Assembly (NCBI RefSeq): GCF_003086295.3
Contig: NC_092045.1
Coordinates: 27,570,022 to 27,634,021, forward strand
DNA length: 64,000 bases
Source of the DNA: Arachis hypogaea
Lineage: Eukaryota; Streptophyta; Magnoliopsida; Fabales; Fabaceae
Reading direction: 5' to 3'
A program made the translations under genes and the position numbers. This document shows positions 11,160 to 23,106 of this stretch, one piece after another (within the stretch, counting starts at the first letter, position 1; each line of letters begins with the position of its first letter). The notes beneath the pieces are model-generated. The model had not been told where the DNA came from, searched no databases, and saw nothing but the letters and a program-made list of their open reading frames with translations.

Positions 11160-13400
11160 ACCAACCTTGTTAGGTTGAAACCGTCCACTCCAACACTGTT
11201 GTTGATGCCATAGTTGCCTCTATGAAGGTGAAATGTGTTTCAATCCAAATATATCTGTTATGCATTATTGTAATTAAATTCTTTTGATTTTCGTATATTC
11301 TTTTGTAGGATTTCCACATTAAAATAGCTGATCTTGAGAGATTGTACAACAATATGAAAAGTGTGATGATTATTCTTCAAGTTGCAGTACTGGATCTTTG
11401 AGACTGCCCAGGAGCTCTTGAACAAATGCCACAAGGTCATGTTCCATCCGACGCTGTCAAAGGGAAGGAAGAACTTGAGAAAGATAATGCTCATCTAGAA
11501 GAAGACACTGATATTATTCTTGGTAGAAGTGATCCCGAAGATACTGGTACTTCTTTGAATTAGAAAATCTCAAAAAAAAAACTATTATCAACCTAGACAA
11601 AGAAATAAGAGCACAATCAACAAGTATCAACTATACTCGTACCTATCTTCGTAAAAAGGTATATCCTTATATTAGCTACTTGTTTTTATTTGCAGATTCA
11701 TATATTTTAGTTACTAATTTTTTTATTATTTTTTTATAAAATTTGTGTAGACAAAATAGCATGTAAAACTACTTTAAATTTGTCACCCAAAGATCACAAT
11801 TCAAGTGAAAATTTTTGTTATGAGCAAAATAGGGACAGACCAAAGGGTGGAACGGATCTAGAATACTATCATCTGAAACTGGCTGTATACTTCTAGTTAA
11901 ATTGAAGTTTAAATTTTGTCCAATTAAAAAAATACAATTGACACTATAAGAATATCAAATATCATTTTATATATTTGGCTACGACCTGTATAAAGGGTAA
12001 AAACATTCAGTTAGCTACTTAAGAAAAATAAAACTTATAAATATAAATAATTTAATTATTAATGTCGAATATTTATTTTTGTGTCTTTTTTATTTGTAAG
12101 TTTTTATACAACTACAATTTTTTTCATCTACATAGGGAAACTCTATTTAAAAGTAGAAATATTAAAATGACTCGAGCATTATTAGGTTTGTGAAAAACAT
12201 ATTTTAGTTATTAATATGTTCATTTTTCATGTAGATTTTAATGCAGACAGCCTTCAAAATAACAATGGCACAATGTATTAATGATATCTTTGAAGAGATG
12301 TCCAATAAAATAACAACTTGGTCTCTACCACCATAACTTGGGGTAAGAAATTTTGGTAACGGACCCTCAAAAATACATGGTCTAAATGAAACTAACAATT
12401 TACAATAAAAAGTTAGGTTGATGCCCTTAATCTAGACATGCTATATCAAGAGGTATATGAAAAGTACAAAAATAGCTAGATGTCGAAATTTTTTGTGTTA
12501 AAATATGTATCTCATTTTCGCTCACTCTCTATTTGAATTTGTAGTTATTTTTTTAGTTTAATTGTCTATAAATTATGTCCACACAGATATATGTTCTACT
12601 CATTGACGATATTTTTCACTGGCTCTTCATGGTAATATCCATTGGCGAGGAAAAGGTCTACAAACTTGATTCATATCCAAACCCAAAGTGAGATATCTCC
12701 AAAAAATTCGTTATGAGATGGACGGTAAGCTATTAAATCTTCCTAGTGTATATTAGTTATTGACAGCATAATAAATTATATATTTTTAAATATTATTTAT
12801 TATTGCTTACTAATTCATAGGATTCTATTATAAGTGTATTATGTACAATAGAAAATATTTTTTTAAACACTTCTTTTAATTTAATTTTAAATTTTTTCTG
12901 TACATGTTATTTAAAGTTCATTCATCATTAAAATATTTTTTTATTCATTTTGTTTTGAGCCATATCTCAGTCTATTAGATTTTATCTTCTTTGGTCCATA
13001 CTCTAGTACTAATATATTAGACAAAAATAGCATTTCAATGGACAAATTGGCTTCTTTATAATGCTCGTGGCATGCTTTATTGCAACCCAAGGTTTAAAGA
13101 CAATTTTATTATGATATGCTTGTTAATTAGATTTTAAATAGTAATGATCTTAATTATTAACATGTCTTGTATTTTATAGTGATAATTTTGCAGTTTTGTT
13201 GCTTGAATGGATGGCAATAGATGATATGTTTCAACCCAATCTCACTACTAGAGTAAATTGACAAATTTTTACCTTGTGTATTTCTTGTGTCTTTTGACAC
13301 AATAATTAATTTAACATTTTTGTATTGTAGTCCCTGACTCCAAAATTCAAATGCTTGCAATATATGCAACATTGAATAAGACCCATAATGAATATAATCA
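11160..13400 (+). pseudogene. relic of a Ulp1-type (C48) cysteine protease gene
   Basis: Scattered exon-like pieces on the plus strand. At 12,587-12,691, after a CACACAG acceptor, the frame reads IYVLLIDDIFHWLFMVISIG and ends near KLDSYPNPK. This matches the His-Trp and Asp-Ser parts of the Ulp1/SENP fold. After another acceptor, 13,181-13,250 reads DNFAVLLLEWMAIDD then FQPN, which aligns with the region around the catalytic Cys. That Cys position is Phe here (TTT at 13,187-13,189). Upstream pieces at 11,178-11,560 (VETVHSNTVVDAIVASM; DFHIKIADLERLYNN) have stops. Such genes are abundant in plant genomes, often carried by MULE or other transposons. This copy appears inactive. Confidence 0.5.
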
Positions 13401-13830
13401 CATGATCAAACATTGTTCTACAATTAGGTAGTCACAATATTTGTTATCAGAAAAGGATAAAATGTATTTGAGTTGATTGTTAAGTATTTAAATTGTTTAT
13501 TCTGGGATCTATTTGTTAGATCAATCACTCTTTTTATTTATCTTTTATATGTTATTCTTAATATTTAAAATTTTTTAGTTACACGTCTTTCATATAGCAC
13601 TTTATTTTTTTGTTGATTTAACTACGTGGGGTTAAGAATTTAAACATTACTAAATTATATTAAATTGCCAAAGTTTAACAATATATTAGTTTTCAAAAAT
13701 ATTTTCATATCATTTTTAAAGGGGATATAGAAATTTGGTGTCCAATTCTATTTTCTTATTTCATCCTTACTACTATAATTTAAAAACATTCAGTTATTCA
13801 CTGAACATATACAAAACTCACATTTTGTAG

Positions 13831-13891
13831 TAGTTATTATAGTAAAAACTGCTAGAAAAATCACGTTCTCTAGCAGTTTTTATAATTACTG
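13831..13891. repeat. short hairpin
   Basis: Arms TAAAAACTGCTAGA and TCTAGCAGTTTTTA flank a loop of about 12 bases, with weaker pairing outside them. It could be a very small MITE remnant. No target duplication is evident. Confidence 0.7.
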
Positions 13892-13912
13892 AATTTATAT
13901 GAATATCTATTT

Positions 13913-14220
13913 GGTTTAATTATTCTGTTGGTCCCGATAGTTTCGCAAAATTTTCAATTAGGTCCCTATATTTTTTTTCTTTTAATTGAGTCCTTGCACC
14001 ATTTTTTTTAATTGGGTCCCTACACTTTTTTTCTTTTAATTAGGTCCTTATACACCAATTCTTTTTTTTTTAGTTGGGTCCCTATAAAATTAAGCTAATT
14101 ACTACTAAAAATGACTTAATTAAAAAAAATTAGTACAGGGACCCAATTAAAAAGTAAAAAAGTATGGGGACCTAATTGAAAATTTCACAAAAATATAAGG
14201 ACCAACAGAATAATTAAACC
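13913..14220. mobile_element. palindromic MITE, 308 bp
   Basis: The left end GGTTTAATTATTCTGTTGGT is matched by its exact complement at the right end (14,201-14,220). Homology continues inward on both sides through GGTCC...TCAATTAGGTCCC, with T-rich spacers, so the element folds back over most of its length. No clear target duplication was found, so the superfamily is not assigned. Confidence 0.85.
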
Positions 14221-14480
14221 TTAATTATTCATTTTTAAGACTAATTTGTTTATTCTAAAAGTGTTGAGTATTTTTTATATTATTTATAATGTAAAAAGAA
14301 ATATTTTATTGTATTTAATATCTAATAAATTTAGACTCTAATTTCTTTTTTTTTTCGTCATAGTTGAGTTGACATAGTCCCATTATATGATTGACAATTT
14401 TAATTCCTCTTACGTTAAACTGAATATTGGATATTTTTATTTAACTTATACTCATAGAAATATTTTATTTTTTTAATACC

Positions 14481-14925
14481 TGATATGGCTTTTATAAATC
14501 CAAAACCATAATTTGGCGTAATGCACCATAACTCGGCATCATACGTCACAGCTCGATATTATGCGTTATAATTCGGCTCAACGGATTGTAGCTGGGAATA
14601 AAAACATCAGACCAGATACCGTAACCTACTAATTTCTAATAATTGCTCTTCAATATAGGTGATCAACAGAAGCAAAGCCAACCTATTCTACCTCACCTAT
14701 AAATGTATGATATTTTACTCTCAGAAGACACTTGAATTTCACAATACTAACTTAAGCATCGAAATATCTTTTGCAGGTACACTCCCCCCTTTGTTCACAC
14801 TCTTCGCAACGAGATCTCTTTGGATGAAAAGCTCGGACTTCCAAGACTTATAGTTCGGCGTCGAAGGTTACAATTTGGCACAACTATCAAGAACCAAGTT
14901 GTCCCAAGGTATCCATACGAAAACA
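14481..14925 (+). repeat. probable 5' LTR of Tat-like gypsy element
   Basis: A 445 bp segment beginning TGATATGGC and ending AAAACA, directly before a primer-binding-like site. It contains the words CTTTTGCAGGTACACTCCCCC, in part typical of Tat-lineage LTRs. The matching 3' LTR is not present, so the boundaries rest on the TG...CA ends and the adjacent primer site. Confidence 0.5.
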
Positions 14926-14927
14926 AT

Positions 14928-14946
14928 TGGCGCACACCGTGGGGCC
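14928..14946 (+). other. primer-binding-site-like sequence
   Basis: TGGCGCACACCGTGGGGCC begins with TGG, the complement of a tRNA CCA end, and lies 2 bases after the LTR end. Similar TGGCGC...CCGTGGGG sites are common at this place in Tat/Ogre-type elements. The tRNA partner was not determined. Confidence 0.5.
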
Positions 14947-15027
14947 GAGAACATAAGGTCTTTCCTATTTATCGGCCTTAGTATTGCCACGTGCATCCAT
15001 GACTTGACGCGTCTCCACCTACACCAT

Positions 15028-16153
15028 CTGAACTTCTTTGGAAGGTAACTGAGCTACAATTAGCCAACCAATGTATGGCGGAGGCAAACCAACGCATGAT
15101 AGAAAAAAAATCAAAGAATGGAAAATTAGATTGCTGACTTAGCTAATGCTCGGATTGAAAATAATAATGATCATCGTGAACAACCAGAAGATGAAGAACA
15201 CCAATCTGAACCGATGCACACTTTTAAAACTATTCGAGTTGAAGACGCTCAACCTTCATGGAATGAAGGAGCTCAGCCTCCACGAAATAAGGATGGTCAG
15301 CTAGAAAATGAGGATACCGAGCCTGATAACTCTACAGGGCCATTCACAGCCGAAGCGATAAATTTCGAGCTGCTTAGGAAGTTCACCTTGCCACCGACCT
15401 TAACCCCCTACGATGGGTTAGGAGATCCGAAGAAATACCTCAAAAAGTTCATATCCATAATCATCGTAAACGGTGCTTCCGATTCCATCTTATGTTATTA
15501 TTTTCCATCTTATTTAGACGGCCCTGCACTTGATTGGTTTTGTTCTTTGCCTGCAGATTTTATCTCTCATTTTTGGCAGCTAGTGAAGCTTTTTGAGGAT
15601 CACTTTGTTGGATCCGCAATCTACTTACATGACTAGGACTACCTGAATACAATAAAAAAAGGCTAGAATGAAAGTTTGAAGGAATACATGACTCGCTTTA
15701 CAAAAATCGCTATGAGCATCCCAGATCTCCACCCCGAGGTGCATTTGCACTCCATCAAAAGTGGACTCCGACTAGGAAAATTCCAAGAAACAATCGTAGT
15801 AGCCAAGCCAAGGACCCTGGTCGAGTTTGGGGAAAAAGCAAAAGGACAAATGGATATTGAGGAGCTTCAACAAGCTCAAAAGGTGGACAAACCTCAGAAT
15901 AAAGGCGAGGATAAACCTCAGGACAGCAAGAAAATTTTCAAGCTAACCCCTCGTTATGAGTCATACACCTAGTTCAATACAAAGAGGGACGACATCATCA
16001 AAAAAATTTTCAACTCCAAGCTGATCAAGCCTCTGCAAAAAGCCGGCACCTATCAGGAGGCAAAAAATATTGACAAATCCGAATATTACACTTTCCATCA
16101 GAAGCACGGACACACTACTAACGAGTGTGTTATCGCTAAGGACCTCCTAGAGT
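15028..16153 (+). pseudogene. gag of Tat-like element, interrupted by stops
   Basis: Frame 15,214-15,636 contains the capsid-like retrotransposon gag core: LPPTLTPYDGLGDPKKYLKK and then GPALDWFCSLPADFI. After a TAG at about 15,634 the homology continues (SLKEYMTRFTKIAMSIPDL; 15,676-15,972) and then, past another stop, to a degenerate zinc knuckle YYTFHQKHGHTTNECVIAKD near 16,085-16,145. Gag would package the element RNA in cytoplasmic particles. At least three stops break it. Confidence 0.8.
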
Positions 16154-16900
16154 GATTAGCTCGGCATGGTTACTTGGACAAATATATCAATGGCCACAAA
16201 GGCGTTCTCCGTTTCCTGCTGACAATTCCTCGGCAGGACAACACTACCGTGACAAAGAATGGACAACCTTAAGTCACCCCGATCAACCAAGACGAGTTAT
16301 TAATTGTATTTTTGGAGGTTTTGTAGGTGGGGGAGCTACAAACTCGGCAAGGAAGCATTCCTACCGAGCTATGCTATCGGTAGAGGGAAACTTCAGCAAC
16401 GACCAAGCACCCTCACATTATCCTCAAATGACTTTCCAGGACTCTGACCTCAACACCAATACCACAATTTTAGACGACCCAGTTGTCATTACCATTCAGC
16501 TAGGGGATCTTTTCGTATGTGAAGTACTATTGGATCCAGGAAGCAGTGTCGACGTGCTTTTCTACTCTACCTTTCAGAAAATGAAGCTAAGCAACAACAT
16601 CCTTCAACTTTCCACTGGAGATCTTGTCGGGTTTTCAGGGGAAAGAGTACCGGTGATGGGATCTGTGTGGTTACAAACCACACTACGTGAGCATCCATTA
16701 TCAAAAACTTCAGATGTTCAATATTTAATTGTTGACTATTTTAGTCCCTATAATTTAATCCTTGGATGACCTTTTTTAAATCGGTTTGGCGCTATAGTAT
16801 CTATAATTCATCTTTGTGTCAAGTTTCTTGTGCAGGACGACCTCATTGCGACTATTCAGAGTGACAATCGTGAAGTTTGTTAGTGTTATAACATCAGTTT
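16152..16900 (+). pseudogene. aspartic protease of Tat-like element
   Basis: Open frame 16,152-16,769 encodes a retroviral-type protease: LGDLFVCEVLLDPGSSVDVL holds the active-site Asp (D-P-G-S-S), followed by the flap and IVDYFSPYNLILG. A TGA replaces the next codon. The following residues (FLNRFGAIVSIIHLCVKF, with the first codons lost) continue to about 16,880. The coding state is better kept than in gag, but the frame no longer joins reverse transcriptase. Confidence 0.8.
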
Positions 16901-17184
16901 GAAAAATCCTAACCGACCTATGGGTCCGCATGTAAATAACATTTGCAACTCTGCCGAACTCCCTAGCCCTTGATGATCTTGACCCAAGGGCCGAGGCTCT
17001 CAAAAGACCAACCCCAACAGAGGACTTAGAAAAGGTTTATCTTAATAATGATTCTAACAAATTCACTTATGTAGGAACCACGCTTAGCTCAGCAGAGAAA
17101 GCTTCATTTCAAAAGTTTCTACAACAATATGCCAATCTCTTTGCCTGCACTCCTGTTGACATGCCTGGCATTAGTCCATCAGTA

Positions 17185-20049
17185 ATTTCTCTCTCTTTCT
17201 GCATGCTGAAATGCTGAATGCTCAGCAAGGAAGGGAAGAACAATATCTCAAAAACACAAACCCTCACTTGATAATCAAATCCATATAACTTTTGATCCGG
17301 AGTTCCAATTGCCGCAGCGTTTGCAACCACGCATTCGCGGCTTCAAGCTCTCAAAGCCCATAAGATTATCTAAGAGGTAAGTCACAAATTATCACCAGTT
17401 TTCCAGCCCTTGATTTTCAAATTTATTGAGTAATGGTGTTGAGATTTTGCGTAATTCCAATGTTTAGGTTTGAATTAACTTGCGAGAATTATTGGGCTTG
17501 GTCCATTTGGTTCGAGGGTACGGTAAGAACTCTCAATTCATAGTGAATTCATTGAATATATGTGTGGGTGTCAATGATGTGTATTAGGTAATATATATCT
17601 AAGTGGTTTGGACCTTAAGTGATGGTCTTGGAAGCTTGGAGTGGAATTTGTGATGAAAAATCTGTTTGGGAGGTGTTGAAGCCCTGAAAGTTTGAGGAAA
17701 AAGTGAATTAGAAGTGTTCTGGATTTATCGGGGAATCGGCCAAGGTATGGTTTCAGTTTCTCGTATCTAAAATATAATGTATTGTGAAAACTTAGGCTAG
17801 TGACCCTAAGATAGGAATTGGATTGTGATGTTATTGTTGTTTGAGAATGATTATTATATATGTGATTAGTGGACTTGGAGATTGTGAATGATGCTCTTGT
17901 TAATGAGTATGTGATTTGTATATGATATTGAATGGTATATGTATAATGGTGATAAATTTGAAGTTGTTATTGTACTTTATATGGATACTTGATGATGTAT
18001 AATGAATATTGTTAAATTGGAAATATTGGATTGGAAATTGATGAAAATGGAGAATTGGTAGGATGTGGATGTAATGGAGAAGTTGATAATATGAATTGAG
18101 AATGTTTGGTGCTGAATTAGTGAGGTTAGGGGTGGTTTTAAAAGGTTTGGAATTTGTAACTTTTGAAAATGGAGGTTTTGCAAAGTTTTATGAAATCCAT
18201 GATTTTGACCAAATTTGGCAGAGCATAACTTGATCTCCAGACCTCCGATTTGTATCAAATTTATTTAGAAAAAAATTTTGGTTCAAGATATTTATGCCGT
18301 TCGAAGAACGGTAAGAAAATGTTTTCAAACAAGAAAGTTATGCGCGATCAAAGTTTAGTGTGCAAAACTGAAAATTCTAGACTTAGCAGCTTTTTCAAAC
18401 TTCTGATGTGCATACGTACGCGAGGTATGTGTCACGTACACAGACATGCTATTTTTCTTGGTTGCGTACGCGACCACATGGCACGCGACACGAGTAGTGC
18501 TTTCGGGTTGAGGCGCTCGCGTATGCGAAAGGTGGTGCGCGACGCGAGCATACGCTATGAGTTATGCTCCTCGCGTACGTGAACGTGAGGCCGTGTACGC
18601 GAGCCCCCTGCTTTTCCAAACTTAAATTTTTTTATTTCTGATGCATTTCTCCAGCTTTCAAAACCCTATTTTCTCTTGTTTAAAGCTTGATAGGTAGTTT
18701 TTGGGGTAATGAAATATGATGAGGGCTGTGAGGGAGATAACTTGTTGATGAAGAAAGAGTTGAATTAATGATAAATCATGGCTGGTAATGATTATATGAG
18801 TTTACTGATGATGATGACGGAAGTGCTATTTATATTATGAGTCGAATGGGTGTAATGTGATAATGAATTATTGCTGAATTATGATTATATGATTATAGAT
18901 TGCCATTGTGGTTGTTGCACTTCAAAACTATCTTGCATACGAGTTTTCCTGGGTGAAATCAGTGGCTTGCCACCACGTGCTCCGAGTTGAGACTCGATAC
19001 TCTGCTGACCCTATGTCATAAGTGTGGCCGGACATTGTGAAATTTTTAAATGAGCTAGCCCCTGTGGATATACACCGGTGTGTGTTATATAATTATGAAT
19101 GTTATGAATTGACATTTTGGGGATGCACAACAGAAGGACATTCCAATAGTTAGCTATCAAGACTTGTCGGGTTGACTTTATAACTGACAGATGAGACTCA
19201 TCAGCCATAGGACAGCATGCATCATATGCATCTATGTGTTTGTTTGGTGTGCTTTATTTGGAATACCTAACTGCTTGCATAAACTATTTGCTACCTGATT
19301 ATCTGCTTTATTTGAATCTTAATTGTGATTTCCTTGCATGTAATAATTGTATTTGAACAAATGATTTCAATGGAGGCTGGGAGGTTCGGAGGAGTTGGAA
19401 AGGAGAGTTTTAAATAGAACGAAGATCCTTAGCTAGTCGCCTGATTTATTTTATGGTTTAGTTATGTTATAAGATTTAATTTATATGTTGAAAGTTATAG
19501 GATTGGCTTTGCCTTTCCTAGGACATTTTATTTTAAATATGTGGGCACTGTTATCATGCTGAGAACCTCTCGTTCTCATTCCATACATATTTTGTGATTT
19601 TCAGATGCAGGACGTGAGGCACCTCGCTGAGTCATGCTAGAAGCTTCTGATAGCGAATATCTTTGTGCTTTTGGGTCTTTATTTTGGCTATATGTATATA
19701 TGTAGATACTTACTATCTCCACTTTTATGTACATATTGTATTAGCTTCCTCTTAGAGGTTATTTTGGAGAAACAGATTCTGTAAAATGTATTCTGGGTTT
19801 GTTTTGGGTTCTCCCATATATACATGTATATATAAGTGTGCTATGCCTGGTGTACCTTCGCAAACCGAGTCTTGAGCTTTGTTATTTGTATCTTGGAACT
19901 CTTTAGTTTATAACCATGTTAGCCTACTTTTACATAGCTTCGTGCACGTTGTCACTTCGTGAGTGTTGCGCTTTTCGAATTAACGATTTTGCTTTCTCAT
20001 TTTCTTCAAATGCTCCTAGTTATAAATCTTTTTCACTATATATATATAC

Positions 20050-20099
<50 letters not shown>

Positions 20100-20181
20100 G
20101 ATTTTACCTTTAGAGGTCGTAATACCTCACCACATCTATCTTATGACTTAAGCATAAGGCTTTGTGTGGTAGGGTGTTACA
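17185..20181 (-). repeat. partial 3 kb LTR, TGTAACACCC family, minus orientation
   Basis: The right edge ends AGGGTGTTACA, the complement of an LTR start TGTAACACCC. The body is collinear with the complete solo LTR at 25,260-28,527: AACTTTTGATCCGGAG, TAAGAGGTAAG-like words, the CpG-rich GCGTACGCGA cluster near 18,410-18,605, ATGCATCATATGCATC, TTTTCAGATGCAGGACGTGAGG and the TTAAGCATAAGGC end. About the first 200 bases on the left are missing, and the junction with the Tat element is at about 17,180. A TA microsatellite lies at 20,036-20,100. Open frames in it are not genes. Confidence 0.8.
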
Positions 20182-20238
20182 CCACCTATAAAACAAATGG
20201 ATAATAAGAATGACACGAACTCAAAATTACACGTTTAA

Positions 20239-21265
20239 CACGTCACAGATGACAAAACAATAAAGTTAATCCAAAATTTCTCATCAAATCAGTTCAAAAT
20301 TTTAAAAAAATAAACTTTCCTTTTTTTAACCCAAGCAGCAATATATTTTTATTCATAAGAAAAAATCTCTAAGCAAACCAAATCTAAAGTTAATTATACA
20401 CAAGATAATAATACAGATCTATCATGGCATCAATTTCTTTTTTCTCAGGTTATGATAATGATACAAATCTAAAGATATCACACAAATAGTTAAAATCAAA
20501 ACCTTTATCAAAGTAGAGGCCTTACCATATCAGCCCTTCCAATCCTCACAGAGAGTATTATCCAACAAATCAATGCATTAAACAAACAAATAATAATTAA
20601 AAAATATTAGAAATAAAAAAAGAAACATTTATGTTAAACACCTAGCGAGTGTCATTTAATATCAGTGAGATAAACTTACATTCGGCCATTGTCAATACCT
20701 TTCAATTATCTTAATGAAGATTTCTCTAAGATCTTCCTTCACATTCTTTCTATTAAGACACTGTTCTTGCAATCTTGCCCCCATCTTAAATCTGTCACTC
20801 CTCACCATCTGCAGCCAACAACAAACATTAAAAAAAGCATATGAATATCATGCTCAGAAATGAAAGAACAAACAGCAATAACAAATTCCGAAGATACTTA
20901 AATTAAATGAACCCAAAAACCTTACATACGTATTCCATCACAGATGACAAAACAGTAAATTTAATCCAAAAATTTTCATCGAATCAGTTCAGAATTCAAC
21001 AAAACCAAACTTCCTTTTTTAACCTAAGCAGCAATATATTTTTATTTTTAAGAAAAAATCCTTAAGGACACCAAAGTTAAAGTTAATTATATAAAAGATA
21101 ATGATATAGATTTGTCATGACATCAATTTCTTTTTTCTCAGGTTATTATAATGATACAGATCTAAAAAAAATCACACAAACAATTAAAATCAAGACCTTT
21201 ACCAAAGTAGAAGCCTTACCGTCTCAGCCCTTCCAATCCTCGAAAAGAGTATTATCCAGAATGAG
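20239..21265. repeat. direct repeat pair of about 330 bp, 0.7 kb apart
   Basis: The block 20,239-20,572 recurs at 20,940-21,262 with small differences. Shared words include CATCAATTTCTTTTTTCTCA (20,426 and 21,121) and CAGCCCTTCCAATCCTC. Each copy holds a minus-strand exon-like end followed by GTAAGG, a good splice donor. This suggests duplication of a gene segment. Confidence 0.85.
20688..20812 (-). pseudogene. exon-like segment of unknown gene
   Basis: Between a TGGCTGCAG acceptor and a GAAAG/GTATTG donor, the minus strand reads open: MVRSDRFKMGARLQEQCLNR, continuing for another 18 codons or so. It lies between the two copies of the direct repeat, whose own exon-like ends face the same way. 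I do not recognise the protein. It may be a fragment of a host gene moved by a transposon. Confidence 0.3.
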
Positions 21266-21907
21266 AACTTCCATGGATATGATAAATAAGATTAATCCTA
21301 AGAAGAAAATATGGACTCTTACGGTTAGGGTGATTAGGCTTTGGATTATTCCCGATTTTAGTGGTCAGCTCCTCTCAAATGCTATGGAATTGATTTTAAT
21401 TGATGAATCTATGAGTTCTTGTGTTTCAAGCATGCCTCATTTAATATATTATTGTCTAATCTTATTTTCTTTTAAATGTATTGTTACTAGGTTGATTTAA
21501 GATGTTTTATTTGTTGTGTTTGTAACTCATAAACATGTGAAATTTAGCATGTTGTGTTCTTATCTCATTCCCACTTTAATCTATTCCTGGATTTATTTGT
21601 TTATTTTGGAGACATTATTTGTATTTAATGTTTGGCTCTTTGTAGTTTATCTTCTATTTTGTAGTTAGAGATTTGTTTTATTTTCTAACTGTTATATCAT
21701 TTGATGTGTGTGAATTATACATTTTGTTTCCTTGGTCAGTGATGTCAAATTTGTTATAAATTGTCTTGTGTATTGACAAGGGTGTAAGATACAAGCTACT
21801 GTTCGGAGGCTTATGATTCATAGGTTGAAAGAACTTTTTTCTGAGGGTCAAGTATGTGTGATAAAGCTCTTCTCTATTTTTCCAAATCAAGGATCATATA
21901 GGGTCAC
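21263..21907. other. AT-rich DNA, nothing recognised
   Basis: Short frames only (one of 127 codons runs through repeat-derived sequence at its start). No element ends were identified. Confidence 0.5.
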
Positions 21908-21910
21908 TAA

Positions 21911-22303
21911 GGCTGCGTTTGTTTCTGAGAATAGGACAGGGCAAGACAAGACACTGAAGGACAAAGACACAAAATTTTGTATTCTTTTATTCTGTTTGGT
22001 AATAAACTAGAACAAATTATAGAAATTCAATTTATTCTTATTTTTTTCATTCAAAAAATTTGAGATGAAAAATATAATAATAAAAAATAATTATGAAAAA
22101 TTAATAAGAATAATAAAAGAAAAAATAAAAAATAAGTTGTATCCCTTGTTAGTGTCCTTGTGTCCTTTCTATCAGGATGGACACAAAATACACTATTCAG
22201 TGTCTCTAGACACATTGTCTCTATCCACGTCTCTTCTGTCAAACAGGATTTTATGTTTCTGTGTCCCTGTCTCAGTGTCCTGTCTCTGTAAACAAACGCA
22301 GCC
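21911..22303. mobile_element. Tourist-like MITE (PIF/Harbinger type), 393 bp
   Basis: The left terminus GGCTGCGTTTGTTTCTGAGA and the right terminus GTAAACAAACGCAGCC form an inverted repeat. Both sides carry the 3 bp target duplication TAA (21,908-21,910 and 22,304-22,306), the Harbinger signature. The inside is rich in GTGTCC/GGACAC words facing each other, with no transposase. Confidence 0.92.
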
Positions 22304-23106
22304 TAAGTATCAATCCAAATATTTGATTCTATAGTTTAGGTTAATTATTACGTGTAAATGGGATTTTATCTCTGTAGTTGCATTATTGCTTAATAATAGG
22401 TTTTTCTTATATTTTGATTTTGTGATTCTGAATAATTATCTATACGGTTGTTAAGTCACCTACAAAATTATATTACTCATATTACCTTTTTTTTCAACCA
22501 TTAAAGTTATTGCTTTACCAGTTTCATTTTGAAAAATGATTTATTGTGTCATAAGCTGATCTACTAAGATTCATGATTTTTTTGAAAATTTAAATATAGT
22601 TGAAAATTAACAAAAAGAAAAAAAGGAAAAAAAGTAAAGAAAAGAGTATCTGTCAACTGTCAACACCCTTAAAAATTTATACTTTTTAAATCTTAATATA
22701 GAGTTAGACCAGAGTGTTATGAGACTATTAGAAATTTGCATTTCTTACATAAAAATGTATTCTTTATTTTTTGGAATTGTTACTTGAGTTAACTTTCTTC
22801 TTTTTAGTGCTATTTTAAAACTTTATACTTCTTCAATTTTATGCGTGTAGGTAGGATAGATATTTTTACGAGTAGTGGTATAAGGTCAAGTGATTTGTTG
22901 AATCTAATAGGTTGAAAAAAATTTAGAAATACGAGTCATTTTTGAAATACTATTTTTTTTTATTTTTTAAATGGTATATTAAAAATCGATTATATTTTGT
23001 GCATTCTAATAGCCGTGGAATATTCATCCAAGCTTTACTTTCACAACATTTAGGAATAAAGAATAGCAGAGAAAGTAAAAAATAAAAAATAAAAGGTAAA
23101 GCAAAA
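22304..23106. other. AT-rich DNA, nothing recognised
   Basis: No coding frame, repeat pair or element terminus was recognised here. Confidence 0.5.

Larger units (their letters stand above)
14481..17184 (+). mobile_element. Tat-like Ty3/gypsy retrotransposon, truncated in reverse transcriptase
   Basis: LTR, primer site, gag, zinc knuckle and protease follow in order. The element stops at about 17,180, just after the sequence that precedes reverse transcriptase (FQKFLQQYANLFACTPVDM). It is joined there to an unrelated LTR. Several stops in gag show it is dead. It is a different copy from the gypsy remnant at the left of the window. Confidence 0.8.

Noticed and set aside
15600..15690. Programmed stop readthrough in Tat-like gag
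   Set aside because: A second stop follows within about 40 bp and more stops occur later, so simple decay explains it better.
18250..18582. 110-codon plus-strand frame
   Set aside because: Lies in the LTR body over the CpG-rich block, and the matching place in the solo LTR does not keep the frame.
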